NCBI RefSeq assembly: GCF_017447225.1
Contig: NZ_JAFSNZ010000023.1
Location: 1 to 49,504 of the forward strand
Source of the DNA: Methanobrevibacter sp.
GTDB taxonomy: Archaea > Methanobacteriota > Methanobacteria > Methanobacteriales > Methanobacteriaceae
Direction: 5' to 3'
DNA: 49,504 nucleotides
The translations under genes and the position numbers were made by a program. Position 1 is the first letter of the stretch, and the number at the start of each line of letters is the position of its first letter. Positions 37,074-46,259 of this stretch are shown piece by piece. The notes under the pieces were generated by a model that was given only the letters and a program-made list of their open reading frames with translations, made no database searches and was not told where the DNA came from.

Positions 37074-37793
37074 TCATCTCGCTTGTTTTCTATCATATCT
37101 TTTCTTAACTTTTTCGTACCCCTGTTTATAAAAAGGACATATTAAAACACATTTGCTACATCCTTTTTTATGAGCAGTACATAATTTTCGAATGAATTTT
37201 CCATTTTCGTCAAAAGCATCTTCAGGACATCTGTCTATACAAATTCCACAGGTAGAACAGAAGTCCTCGACCCATAACATATCATTTTCCTGTTTAAAAG
37301 GTAAATTTTCTATTGACGTTTTTATCATGAAAAATCCTACATTCAAAGCTTCCTTAAACATGCACATATTGCTTCTGGTTATTATACAATCATTAGACGG
37401 CATTGCAATAGCTCTTAAACTTACGCTATCATCTAATGGGTGTATTAAATCAGCTTTAAAATTATTTTTTCTTAAAAAATCAGCGACTTCGAAAGTTTTG
37501 CGTCCGAATTCCTGAAATTCCTTATCCTCCAAAACAGTTTTTTCTTTTGAAGGATCCATTTTTAAGATTTCATCAGACATTTTATATTTTAAAATAAGAA
37601 TGTTATCCCAATCAATATCCCATTCATTTTTAAAATCATCAGATAATGATGAATAACTAACTCCAATAAAACCTTTTTCTAAAACAAACTCATTTAACTC
37701 ATTTAAAAGATTTTCAGAAATGGAATTTATGGGATTGACTGGATTTTCAATTTTATAAAAATTAGGAATAGGGTGATGATATCTTATACGCAT
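37074..37793 (-). CDS. Double-cluster 4Fe-4S protein, QueG-like
   Basis: About 239 residues. The C-terminal part holds CSTCGICIDRCPEDAF near 176 and CTAHKKGCSKCVLICPFYKQGYEK near 202-225, the spacing of the double-cluster domain seen in epoxyqueuosine reductase and reductive-dehalogenase relatives. The N-terminal 150 residues lack an obvious cobalamin motif. Probably a redox protein; the substrate is unknown. ATG 37793 follows GAGGGTAAATGAT; the TTG at 37808 is less likely. It lies between an aminotransferase and a DGC gene with gaps of 15 and 4 bases. Confidence 0.72.
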   Translation of the reverse strand: MRIRYHHPIPNFYKIENPVNPINSISENLLNELNEFVLEKGFIGVSYSSLSDDFKNEWDIDWDNILILKYKMSDEILKMDPSKEKTVLEDKEFQEFGRKTFEVADFLRKNNFKADLIHPLDDSVSLRAIAMPSNDCIITRSNMCMFKEALNVGFFMIKTSIENLPFKQENDMLWVEDFCSTCGICIDRCPEDAFDENGKFIRKLCTAHKKGCSKCVLICPFYKQGYEKVKKRYDRKQAR

Positions 37794-37808
37794 ATCATTT
37801 ACCCTCAA

Positions 37809-38969
37809 TTATTTTTGTCTTAACGCTTCAATAGCTTTAGGGAATTCCTCACAGAAAACCTTAATTTCTTCAGTAGGAATGGAGAAGCTTATACGTAAAT
37901 ATCTGTCTCCGAATAACTCGGAGGTATATTCACCTTCTCTTGCGAAGATTCCTCGTTTGAATAAATAATTGGATAATTCTTTAGGATTAATTCCGGCACC
38001 TGAAACATCAACTGCCATCATATTGGCATCAGACGGATAAACAGGCAAGAATACGCCGTCAACTTCATCAACCATTTCTTTGATTAATTTTTGGTTTGTA
38101 AAAGCAATTTCGCGGATTTCTCCTTCCCATTCATCTTTGGATTTCAAACCGGCGATTGCACCGTATTGTGCAATGATATTAACACCCAAATCATTTACAA
38201 CAGCATTTTTGATTACATCAATTATTTCTTTTGAAGATACTACGCTACCAATTCTCAAACCGGCCATCCCAAATATTTTGGAGAAACTATATATTGTTAA
38301 AGTTTGGCCAGGAGCATATTTTTCAACAAGGAAATGTTCTCTTGCAAAATCCTTATAGGTAACATCATGCAGCAAGTAGATATCATTCTCAATAGCGATT
38401 TCAGCAAATTCCTTAAGTTCCTCTTCAGTGTATGCTGAACCTAATGGATTTAACGGATCGATTAAAATGACCATTTTAGTATTTTCATCCATATTCTCCC
38501 TTAATAATTTAGGAGTTAATTTATATCCGCATTCCTCATTGTAAATAGGAACATATCTTGCGTTACCAAAACGATTAGCGAAGTCACCTATGATGAAATA
38601 ACCAGGATCTGATAATATAACATTATCTTCAGGTTCAATTAATGCCTGCATACATAAATATAAAGATTCTGTCGCACCCGCAGTCAATAATACTTCACAA
38701 TTATCGAAGTCTAAATCTTTTAAAATCAACTGTCTAAGTTCAGAAAAACCTTCTGGAGGCGGGTATTTACAATATTCTTTTTCTTTAACACAGCTAGCCA
38801 TTGCATCAGCTATGATATCACCGTGAAGATGGTTTGTATTCTGACCCATCCAAATCATATCTTTATCCATGAATACATCTTCAAAAAAGTCATTTGAAGA
38901 ATCGTATCCTTCTGGAGGTACCCTTTCAGTTTTTTTAAATTTTTTCTCAGGGTGTTTTATATCACTCAT
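37809..38969 (-). CDS. PLP-dependent class I/II aminotransferase
   Basis: 386 residues. GATESLYLCMQAL near 99 forms the cofactor phosphate cup, DPLNPLGSAYTEEEL near 169 carries the Asn, HDVTYKDFA near 200 carries the Asp/Tyr pair, and YSFSKIFGMAGLRIGSV near 226 holds the Schiff-base Lys. A late RYLRISFSIP has the substrate Arg. It resembles aspartate/histidinol-phosphate aminotransferases and CobD-like decarboxylases; the specific substrate cannot be told. First gene of a three-gene unit with Fe-S and DGC proteins. Confidence 0.88.
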   Translation of the reverse strand: MSDIKHPEKKFKKTERVPPEGYDSSNDFFEDVFMDKDMIWMGQNTNHLHGDIIADAMASCVKEKEYCKYPPPEGFSELRQLILKDLDFDNCEVLLTAGATESLYLCMQALIEPEDNVILSDPGYFIIGDFANRFGNARYVPIYNEECGYKLTPKLLRENMDENTKMVILIDPLNPLGSAYTEEELKEFAEIAIENDIYLLHDVTYKDFAREHFLVEKYAPGQTLTIYSFSKIFGMAGLRIGSVVSSKEIIDVIKNAVVNDLGVNIIAQYGAIAGLKSKDEWEGEIREIAFTNQKLIKEMVDEVDGVFLPVYPSDANMMAVDVSGAGINPKELSNYLFKRGIFAREGEYTSELFGDRYLRISFSIPTEEIKVFCEEFPKAIEALRQK

Positions 38970-39025
38970 AATATCACTATAACTCCAAAGTAAATATTTA
39001 TTTTAAGTTATTTATAAAATTAATG

Positions 39026-39730
39026 CTAACTAATTCCACGAGAAGTAATTCGGAAAACGGCTTGCCGGCCTTCACCAATACTCCTATGGCGTTTTAAGGT
39101 TGCGATTCTCTGATTGGTCTCCTCACCACGTTCCAGTTGGATAATAACTTTACTCCAATATTGAAGAACCATTCCCCCAACAGCCCTAATATCATTATTA
39201 CCTTCATCATCAAATGCAGTATAAACCTGATTAGTTACAATAACTGCAATATCATAACTTCTTGCAATTTTAGATAATATACCCATCTGTTTACCCAATT
39301 CCTTGTTTAATTTGGATGATTTCATATCATCAACACGATAAAGAGCAACTGCAGAATCCAAAATAAACACGTCAGTGTCGGCATGGTTTTTTCTAAGCCA
39401 TAATTCAATAGCTCCTATGTTTTCACCCTGCTCCTGAAAGGAAGTCGGTTCGAAAACCATGATGTTATTAGCAACTTTAGAAAAGTCATTACCAGCAATT
39501 TGTTTAATCCTATCTATTGAAATTCCGCCTTCAGTATCAATGTAAATGGCTTTTTTTCCAGTTTTAGCCACAGTAACTGCCAGATATAGGGCCAAGTTAC
39601 TTTTACCTGAACTTGGCGGACCAAATATCTGAGTAACTGTACCTTTTTCGAATCCTCCATTTAACAGGTTATCAATACTTGAATTTGTAGGAATTTTAAG
39701 ATTATCCTCGAAATTAGCCAATACTTTCAT
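39026..39730 (-). CDS. radB: DNA repair/recombination protein RadB
   Basis: 234 residues, the RecA/RadA core without the RadA N-terminal helix-hairpin-helix domain. Walker A is IFGPPSSGKSNLALYLA near 35 and the Walker B region DVFILDSAVALYR near 118. The front NSSIDNLLNGGFEKGTVTQ is typical of RadB. It is an archaeal RadA paralogue that helps recombination. No ribosome site is obvious beyond a weak AAGTATTGTT; 55 bases separate it from the aminotransferase. Confidence 0.93.
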   Translation of the reverse strand: MKVLANFEDNLKIPTNSSIDNLLNGGFEKGTVTQIFGPPSSGKSNLALYLAVTVAKTGKKAIYIDTEGGISIDRIKQIAGNDFSKVANNIMVFEPTSFQEQGENIGAIELWLRKNHADTDVFILDSAVALYRVDDMKSSKLNKELGKQMGILSKIARSYDIAVIVTNQVYTAFDDEGNNDIRAVGGMVLQYWSKVIIQLERGEETNQRIATLKRHRSIGEGRQAVFRITSRGIS

Positions 39731-39842
39731 AACAATACTTTTGTTTTACTAGGTTATATAATTGACATCAGAAAGTTACCAAATCTTTATAAGCGGATTT
39801 TAATCAATGCATTAAACACCCCCGAAAAGAGGTGAAAAAATA

Positions 39843-40754
39843 ATGAAAAAGAAACTATTGATGTTATTCATATCAATTCTGGCAATCACATCATGCATTA
39901 CATTAGCATCTGCAGAAAACAGTACAAATGATTTAATCGCTAATGAAAACAACATTGGCGAAGATGAAAGTAAAAGAATTGGTGAAAAAGTAAAATCTGA
40001 AGAAGACGGATTTTCAAATATCGCATTCAGTGATGGATACAATGGCTTTTGTATCAATTTAGCTCAAAAAGAAGCATATGCAGGACAGGAATTTGAAGTG
40101 AAAAACACTTCAGCAGCTGTTAACAATAGAAATGGTGAAAAAATAGGTAATTACTTGAAAATATTGGTTGTAGATTATTATGATTACACAATTGAAAATC
40201 CCAGATTAGCACAGGACATAATCTGGAAATTCTCAGATAATTATAATGAATGTAACCATACAATAGTCAAAGGAATTATAGAATTAGCCGAATCAGGTAG
40301 AATCATTCCAGACCATGGCGAAGAAAAAATAATCAACGAAACAACCAAAGTAAAATTTGATTTTGAAGTTCTAGACTCTGTAAATTGGGCAACACAGAAT
40401 TTCTTTGGATATAAATTAACTTATTCAAATATCATTAATGAAGGAATTTTAGGAAATCCAAGTGAAGATAATGGAGATACTAATGAAAGTGAAATACCAG
40501 AAAACAACACAACACAAAACGAAACAATACCACAAAACAACACAACAACAGAAAATAAGCAGAATGAAACTTCAGAAGATAATTCTTCATTGATTAGCAT
40601 TCCTATGGATAATTCAACTAAAGAAAATGCAACTACCATAATAGAAGAAAATCCGAAAGAAGAAGTTTCAGTTGAAAATAAAACTGGAAATCCTTTAGTT
40701 ATGTTATTAATACTACTTGGAATAATAGGATTTTGCCCATTGAAAAGAGATTAA
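39843..40754 (+). CDS. Putative Cys-Gln thioester surface protein
   Basis: 303 residues. A signal peptide ends near residue 24 (LASA-EN). The mature N-terminal domain carries GYNGFCINLAQKEAYAG with Cys70, and RLAQDIIWKFSDN with Gln124. These two motifs are the mark of thioester domains (TQxA/TED family), where Cys and Gln form an internal thioester able to bind host surfaces covalently. A stalk rich in Asn/Thr/Glu (about 215-280), with many NxT/NxS sites, leads to a C-terminal helix and KRD, a membrane anchor. The ribosome site is AGAGGTGA. The match to the family is by motif only. Confidence 0.7.
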   Translation: MKKKLLMLFISILAITSCITLASAENSTNDLIANENNIGEDESKRIGEKVKSEEDGFSNIAFSDGYNGFCINLAQKEAYAGQEFEVKNTSAAVNNRNGEKIGNYLKILVVDYYDYTIENPRLAQDIIWKFSDNYNECNHTIVKGIIELAESGRIIPDHGEEKIINETTKVKFDFEVLDSVNWATQNFFGYKLTYSNIINEGILGNPSEDNGDTNESEIPENNTTQNETIPQNNTTTENKQNETSEDNSSLISIPMDNSTKENATTIIEENPKEEVSVENKTGNPLVMLLILLGIIGFCPLKRD

Positions 40755-40762
40755 TTCTCTTT

Positions 40763-41344
40763 TTATCTTCTTATAAATGTCGGTTGTGGTGTTGTCAAAT
40801 CAATAATAGTTGATGCATTTTTAGAATCCAAAGGCCCCACATCAATTACCAAATCAACATCACAACCCAATTGGTCCAAAATTTCTTCAGGTGTTGACAA
40901 TACATCTTCATCTGATAAATTAGCACTGGTTGTAGTGATTGGGAATAATGTTGCCAATTTGCATGCAATTTCATTTTTAGGCACCCTTACACCAACATGT
41001 TCCAAACCGCTTGTCACGACTCTCGGAACAACAGGAGATTTTTTTAGAATAAACGTGTAAGGTCCGGGCAAATATTTATCAATGGTATTTTTTTGGTAAA
41101 TTGATATTTTAGAAACCAAATTAATTGCATCCGTATCTGAAACTAAAATAGACAATGGTTTTAATAAGTTTCTTTGCTTGATTTTAAAAACCTGACGAAC
41201 CGCCTTATTATTGAAAATATTAGCGCCTAAACCATAGACAGTATCGGTTGGATACATAACAACCCCACCATTAGCTAATACATCTATAGCTTCATTAATT
41301 ACTTTTTCATCAGGAACAGAATTATCTGTTTTTAATATTTTCAT
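40763..41344 (-). CDS. Sua5/YrdC-type threonylcarbamoyl-AMP synthase
   Basis: 193 residues. GGVVMYPTDTVYGLGANIFN near 30 and KQRNLLKPLSILVSD near 77 are the YrdC signatures, followed by GPYTFILKKSP and TTSANLSDEDVLSTPEEIL. It makes threonylcarbamoyl-AMP for tRNA t6A37. It is the short YrdC form, without the extra Sua5 C-terminal domain. It ends eight bases from the convergent thioester gene. Confidence 0.92.
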   Translation of the reverse strand: MKILKTDNSVPDEKVINEAIDVLANGGVVMYPTDTVYGLGANIFNNKAVRQVFKIKQRNLLKPLSILVSDTDAINLVSKISIYQKNTIDKYLPGPYTFILKKSPVVPRVVTSGLEHVGVRVPKNEIACKLATLFPITTTSANLSDEDVLSTPEEILDQLGCDVDLVIDVGPLDSKNASTIIDLTTPQPTFIRR

Positions 41345-41404
41345 TTTAAATAACCTTTAATTTTTTAAATAATTATATATGATAATTTCTTCATATATTA
41401 AAGT

Positions 41405-41971
41405 ATGCTTGAAAGTCTAAGACCCTTGTTAACTAAAATATTGAACCCTGTTGCTCGAAATTTAAATATTAATCCGAATATTGTGACTGTTATTTCACCG
41501 TTTATTGCTATTTTAGCAGCGTATGGATTTGCCAATCATTTATTGATTCTAGGATGCATTGCGATATTGCTTTCAGGATTTTTAGATGTAGTGGATGGTG
41601 CAGTTGCAAGATATCACAATAGAGCATCCAAATTCGGAGCATTTTTGGACTCAACAATGGACCGTTTTGCTGATGCAATCATTTATATTGGAATTATCTT
41701 TGGAGGATATTGCGATTGGTTTGTTGGGGTTTTAGCAATTCATTCAGCAATTACCGTCAGTTATGTTCGTGCAAGAGCGGAATCACAAGGAGTGGACTGT
41801 AGCATTGGAATAGCTGAAAGGGCTGTGCGTATGATTATTTTAATGATTGGGGCACTTATCGGATACTTTACTCAACCGATTTATTTCACATATGTAATCT
41901 ATATTTTAGTAATCTTATCATACATTACTGTGGGACAGAGAATTAACCATGTAAGGAAGGCGTTAAAATGA
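41405..41971 (+). CDS. CDP-archaeol phosphatidyltransferase (archaetidylinositol-phosphate synthase type)
   Basis: 188 residues, about six helices. The catalytic motif DxxDG(x)2AR(x)8G(x)3D(x)3D is complete: DVVDGAVARY from residue 57, then GAFLDSTMDR. The family couples CDP-archaeol to an alcohol head group; the sequence is closest in style to the archaetidylinositol-phosphate synthases. The ATG follows an A/T-rich leader without a strong ribosome site, so it may be leaderless (TATA-like TATATGATAATT near 41374). The stop overlaps the next start (ATGA). Confidence 0.9.
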   Translation: MLESLRPLLTKILNPVARNLNINPNIVTVISPFIAILAAYGFANHLLILGCIAILLSGFLDVVDGAVARYHNRASKFGAFLDSTMDRFADAIIYIGIIFGGYCDWFVGVLAIHSAITVSYVRARAESQGVDCSIGIAERAVRMIILMIGALIGYFTQPIYFTYVIYILVILSYITVGQRINHVRKALK

Positions 41972-42219
41972 GTGATTTGGAAAGTGCGGAAAAAATAGCT
42001 AAAGATATTAAAAAATTAGAAAGAAACTTAAACCAAGTATCACATATCGAATTTACCGGAAAAGAAAAAGAAGTTTATGATAGGGCAGTTGACTACTGGA
42101 ATGATTCCAAATATTATCTTGAAAAGGAAGACATGAGAACTGCCTTTGGATGTATTGAATATTCCCATGGTTTGCTTGATGCTCTAAGAATTATCCATGA
42201 TACAATCGATGATTACTAA
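41968..42219 (+). CDS. DUF357 protein
   Basis: 83 residues, nearly all helical. The segment AVDYWNDSKYYLEKEDMRTAFGCIEYSHGLLDALR (about 41-75) is typical of DUF357, an archaeal helical-hairpin family. Function unknown; it is often next to the CDP-archaeol transferase, as here with an ATGA overlap. The stop overlaps the stop of the convergent secreted-protein gene by four bases. Confidence 0.85.
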   Translation: MSDLESAEKIAKDIKKLERNLNQVSHIEFTGKEKEVYDRAVDYWNDSKYYLEKEDMRTAFGCIEYSHGLLDALRIIHDTIDDY

Positions 42220-42764
42220 AAAAATGATTTAATGGATGAAATTAGGAAGTTTATAAAATTCCAACCCAAATCATCAACGACACTTAATTCCAATTCATCT
42301 GATACATTCAACAAATTAAGATTTATCATTAAACGGTTATTTTTTGCATATGCCAATATATCAATGATATTATTGCTGGAATCAATAGGAGAAGTATTTT
42401 TAAAGCCCTGATTCATTGTAAAGAAGGAATATTTATTATTTACATTAACATAATAATCTTTATATTCCACTGAAACATCAGCATAATTATTCATTAAAGC
42501 ATCGTCTGAAGACTTTAAAGACAATTCTGTAACTGGAGAGACAATGTTTACATTACCATTTGAAAATCCGGAAGAAGTGTTTGACTCCACATTACCTGCA
42601 AAAGAAATATTTTCATCAGAAACTAAGGAAATATCGTTATTTGGATTATCCTCAACAATTGTTTCATTATTCACATCATCTGCAGCACTTACGGAAGATA
42701 AGGAAAAAATCATCATGATTAAAAATATCCCCAATAAAGATAATTTAATGCTACTTATTTTCAT
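42216..42764 (-). CDS. Small secreted protein of unknown function
   Basis: 182 residues. Residues 1-27 form a strong signal peptide ending SSVSA-ADD, identical in style to the leaders of methanogen adhesin-like proteins. The mature part is Asn/Ser/Asp-rich, has no cysteines and no visible repeat, and ends NFINFLISSIKSFF, amphipathic. It is much shorter than adhesin-like proteins, so it could be a remnant or a dedicated small exoprotein. No homology recognised. Confidence 0.65.
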   Translation of the reverse strand: MKISSIKLSLLGIFLIMMIFSLSSVSAADDVNNETIVEDNPNNDISLVSDENISFAGNVESNTSSGFSNGNVNIVSPVTELSLKSSDDALMNNYADVSVEYKDYYVNVNNKYSFFTMNQGFKNTSPIDSSNNIIDILAYAKNNRLMINLNLLNVSDELELSVVDDLGWNFINFLISSIKSFF

Positions 42765-42836
42765 ATTTAATAGTATTATATTTCATGAATTAAATACTTT
42801 ACAATCAAAATTAAAAAAAGAGAAGAATGTGGAGAA

Positions 42837-43541
42837 TTATTCCACATCAATTTTGTTTTCAAGAAGAGAATCATCAGATGTGTTGACCAGTTGACCATCC
42901 AAAACTTCAATAATTCTATCCGCAAGTCTGGCCACATCCATATCATGAGTAACAATTATCAAAGTTACATTGTTGGATTTGTGCAAATCAATTAAAAGCT
43001 TAAGTATTTTATTACTTGTCTTTGAATCAAGTGATCCTGTCGGTTCATCAGCCAAGATAATGGAAGGATCATTGGCAAGTGCACGGGCAATAGCAACCCT
43101 CTGTCTTTCACCACCAGACAATTTGGATGGTTTTTGTGATGCCTTATCCTTAAGCCCAACCTGTTCAAGCAAACTTAAAGCCTTAGAACGCATTTCACTA
43201 TTTGACAAGTTTGAAGTAAACATTGGGATTTCAATGTTTTCAACAACAGAAAGATTCGGAATCAGATTATGTAACTGAAATACAAATCCGATCTTTTTGG
43301 CTCTGAATTCATTCAATTTTTTATTGGACGTTAAATCATAACCTGCTACATTGATTGAACCGGAATCCGGTAAATCCAGTGCACCCAACATATTCAACAA
43401 AGTTGACTTTCCGGAACCTGAAGGTCCGATAATTGATACGAATTCACCTTCCCAAATAGTTAAATCAATTCCGTTTAAAGCTTTAATGTGGCCATTTTCA
43501 TAAGATTTCATCAAATTATTAATTTCTACAACATTACTCAT
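42837..43541 (-). CDS. ABC exporter ATPase, MacB/LolD type
   Basis: About 234 residues. Walker A IGPSGSGKSTLLNMLGALDLPDSG (the first 20 residues are the motif) is near 36, the Q-loop FVFQLHNLIPNLSVVENIE near 82, the signature LSGGERQRVAIARAL near 140 and Walker B ILADEPTGSLDSKT near 160. The LSGGE and GSLD forms are typical of the LolD/MacB family. ATG 43541 follows AGGTGGTTATT; the in-frame GTG upstream is in that site. It pairs with the FtsX-like permease nine bases upstream. Confidence 0.93.
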   Translation of the reverse strand: MSNVVEINNLMKSYENGHIKALNGIDLTIWEGEFVSIIGPSGSGKSTLLNMLGALDLPDSGSINVAGYDLTSNKKLNEFRAKKIGFVFQLHNLIPNLSVVENIEIPMFTSNLSNSEMRSKALSLLEQVGLKDKASQKPSKLSGGERQRVAIARALANDPSIILADEPTGSLDSKTSNKILKLLIDLHKSNNVTLIIVTHDMDVARLADRIIEVLDGQLVNTSDDSLLENKIDVE

Positions 43542-43550
43542 AATAACCAC

Positions 43551-44660
43551 CTATTCATACCTCAATGCTTCAGTCGGAGGTAATTTAACTGCCTTGCTGG
43601 CAGGATACAATCCACCAATAATTCCTACAATAATGGCTATTATAAATGCCTGAACGAAAATGTCCGGAGTAAATACTGGACTTAATCCCATCATTGGAGC
43701 CAGAACGAGACATAAAACAACACCTATAACAGAACCTATAATGGCAGACACTATCGTAATAACCAGTGACTCTCCTACAATCATAGTCAATATTTTTCTG
43801 TTTGACCATCCCACAGCCTTTAAAACACCGATTTCACGAGTTCTTTCAAATACTGACATCAGCATCGTATTGATAATTCCTAAACCACCAACAACAATAG
43901 CTAAAAGGGAAATACCCCATGATGAAGCTCTAAGCATGTTAAGCATACTGCCCATCTGTTCCATTTCCATTACGGATGAAATTGTAGTGATATTGTCACC
44001 ATACATTGAATCTATCCTGTCGGCTACAGTCTGAGCATCCTCACCCTTATTGACCTTGACATAGATATTTGAAATGCTGTCCTCATCGTCATTGATTTCA
44101 GCTACCTTTTTGATTGAAGTGAAAACTGCCCCTGCCATATTGGAATCTCCCGTTTCATAGATTCCGACAATATCGAAGTCCTCACCATCAATTTTTAAGG
44201 AATCTCCAACAGACAGATTATTGTCATCTGCATAAATTTTACCTAAAATTACTTCTGACGCATTATCCTTGAATAAACGGCCTTCAGTCATAGAAATGTC
44301 AGCCAGCTGCGTTCCATTCGGATCAATACCAATCAGTGTGTTCATATAGTCATCACCCACCGAAGTCAGAATAACATAAATAGGATACGCTTCCTCAACA
44401 CCGCTGACATTCGCAATCTTATCAGTCCAATTGGCATCAATCGTATTGGTACCATATGCGGAATCCCCAGTTTCCTTTCCCGAAATTGAAAAGTCGGCAC
44501 CTCCCGCATGAATAGTATCCTCAAAAGTTGATACCAAACCGTTTGTGATTCCACCAAGAGCAACAATGACTATAATTCCAATACAAATGCCTACAATGGA
44601 AAGTATAGCACTGTTCTTTCTCCTGAATGGGTTTTTAATAATAAACTTTAAAAATGACAT
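43551..44660 (-). CDS. FtsX/MacB-type ABC permease
   Basis: 369 residues. One N-terminal helix (about 17-38) is followed by a large external domain (40-230, MacB periplasmic-core type, with DANWTDKIANVSGVEEAYPIY). Three C-terminal helices complete the FtsX fold, with the loop FERTREIGVLKAVGWSNRKI near 267 that contacts the ATPase, and the end GGLYPASKAVKLPPTEALRYE. With the ATPase it probably exports or extracts lipids, peptides or signals; the substrate is unknown. Confidence 0.92.
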   Translation of the reverse strand: MSFLKFIIKNPFRRKNSAILSIVGICIGIIVIVALGGITNGLVSTFEDTIHAGGADFSISGKETGDSAYGTNTIDANWTDKIANVSGVEEAYPIYVILTSVGDDYMNTLIGIDPNGTQLADISMTEGRLFKDNASEVILGKIYADDNNLSVGDSLKIDGEDFDIVGIYETGDSNMAGAVFTSIKKVAEINDDEDSISNIYVKVNKGEDAQTVADRIDSMYGDNITTISSVMEMEQMGSMLNMLRASSWGISLLAIVVGGLGIINTMLMSVFERTREIGVLKAVGWSNRKILTMIVGESLVITIVSAIIGSVIGVVLCLVLAPMMGLSPVFTPDIFVQAFIIAIIVGIIGGLYPASKAVKLPPTEALRYE

Positions 44661-44734
44661 AATATTAAATTATAAATTGAATATATAAATAACTTATTTA
44701 AACATGTATTAACATGCGAAAAATGAGGAATAAA

Positions 44735-44977
44735 ATGCAACCTAAAGACGTTCTAATTGAAAACATCGAAAGTGTTCATACCACAGAAATGGGTATTGGA
44801 AGAATTTCCAAAAATCTGGAGATTAGTGGAGACGTTGTTGAATATTGTAAAAACAAAATTCTTAAAAATGAGTCCAAAGTTGAACGTAAAGGCAAAAATT
44901 ACTATGTAGAAATTGATGATTGTGTGATAACAGTTAATGCGTCAAGTTATACAATAATAACAGCACATAAAAAATAA
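44735..44977 (+). CDS. DUF3781 protein
   Basis: About 80 residues from ATG 44735, chosen because GAGGAATAAA lies just before it (an ATG at 44714 is in frame). The pattern HTTEMGIGRISKNLEI, VEYCKNKIL, VERKGKNYYVEIDDC and the end TVNASSYTIITAHKK fits DUF3781, a small family shared by gut bacteria and methanogens. Function unknown. Such a taxon spread suggests transfer in the gut. Confidence 0.8.
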   Translation: MQPKDVLIENIESVHTTEMGIGRISKNLEISGDVVEYCKNKILKNESKVERKGKNYYVEIDDCVITVNASSYTIITAHKK

Positions 44978-45014
44978 AATTAAAAAAAGTAGAGATTAGA
45001 AAATCTCTTTAAAT

Positions 45015-46109
45015 TTAATCCATATCTTCGAATCTTTCTTCGAGTTTGGTCATTACACCAGGAAGGGAAGTATATTCCATTTCTTCAGCAGGTAATCTGT
45101 GAGGTTCGAATGGACCATGTCTTCTGATGTAAGTTGCGATTTTAGCAGCCTGTTCACGAGTAGGATCGAATGCAGGATCATCAAATAAGTCTACAGGACC
45201 TACTAATTCACCATTAGCTACTTGGAAACCTAAACCAACAACTCTAGGTGGTCCGTCAAATCTAATAGGATTTGCTTCTGCTTCTGATACAGGCATCATA
45301 GGACCATTGTGGGATCCTCTCATCCAACCACTTACCATGTGTGGGAATGCAAATGGATCTACACATTCACCGTTTGCAGGGAATCCGGATTGTGCTCTTA
45401 CTACTGCTACCGGGTCGTCTTTACCAACGTATTCACCAGCCATTAAGTTTAATCTTTCAGTACTTATTGCAGCTGCGATTTCACCGTTTTTCTTCCATAC
45501 TCTTTTAATAACATATCTTCCTGTGGAACCGATTAATGCGAGCAAGTCGTACATTTCTTCAGGACAGTCTAAGATAACCTTTCTGTGTTCGATTACATCG
45601 AATACTTCAAATTTGAATCCATCGTGTAAACTTGGGTCGATTACAAGACCTGCAGTGTTGAATGGATCTGCAAACATTCTAAAGATTGGTAAGTTGAATG
45701 CACCTGGTTCGGTTTTGTCACAGCAGAATACTAAAACAGGGTCAGATGGTCTTTCTTCAAATTCCATTTCTGCTACACCAGGACCCATACCTTTAATGTT
45801 ACCTGAAAAAGTGTCAGATAATAAATCTTGACCTGCACCGTATAATTTTAATTCACGAGCTCTTTCAGTAGCTTTCATGAATGCATCATATGCGGTTTTG
45901 TGTACTTCTTCGTTTTCTTCCCCTTTGTCGTGAGTCATGATTAAATCTATGTCATCTCCACAACGGGAAACATAATAATCTTTTAAGATACCAGTTTCTA
46001 AAGCTTCGTTTAAAACTTCATCACAAATGTCCATTAATTCTGGGTGTGCAACACAGTGACCAGAAACACTTCCAATATCAGCTTTAATTACACTAACAGT
46101 TGTTTTCAT
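45015..46109 (-). CDS. fbp: Fructose 1,6-bisphosphate aldolase/phosphatase (archaeal type V)
   Basis: 364 residues, standard length. The Mg-binding DIGSVSGHCVAHPE near 11 and CDKTEPGAFNLPIFRMFADPFNT near 130 match the bifunctional archaeal enzyme that carries out aldol condensation and dephosphorylation in gluconeogenesis. GECVDPFAFPHMVSGWMRGSHNGPMMP near 250-276 carries further active-site residues. The sequence looks fully intact. Codon use is more regular than in its neighbours, as expected for high expression. Confidence 0.96.
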   Translation of the reverse strand: MKTTVSVIKADIGSVSGHCVAHPELMDICDEVLNEALETGILKDYYVSRCGDDIDLIMTHDKGEENEEVHKTAYDAFMKATERARELKLYGAGQDLLSDTFSGNIKGMGPGVAEMEFEERPSDPVLVFCCDKTEPGAFNLPIFRMFADPFNTAGLVIDPSLHDGFKFEVFDVIEHRKVILDCPEEMYDLLALIGSTGRYVIKRVWKKNGEIAAAISTERLNLMAGEYVGKDDPVAVVRAQSGFPANGECVDPFAFPHMVSGWMRGSHNGPMMPVSEAEANPIRFDGPPRVVGLGFQVANGELVGPVDLFDDPAFDPTREQAAKIATYIRRHGPFEPHRLPAEEMEYTSLPGVMTKLEERFEDMD

Positions 46110-46259
46110 TTTAAATACCTCAATAAAATTAAGTTTTTTTATAAACTTAAAAAATTAATTAAGCATATGATAATATTTTTGATTTGATTAGTATATAATT
46201 ATTATGATTAATTTCTTATCAAAAAATGAATTTTAAAAAAAGAAGAAAAAAGGATTAAG

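Noticed and set aside
45307-45831. 174-codon frame opposite fbp
   Set aside because: It mirrors the well-conserved fbp gene and has no promoter or ribosome site.
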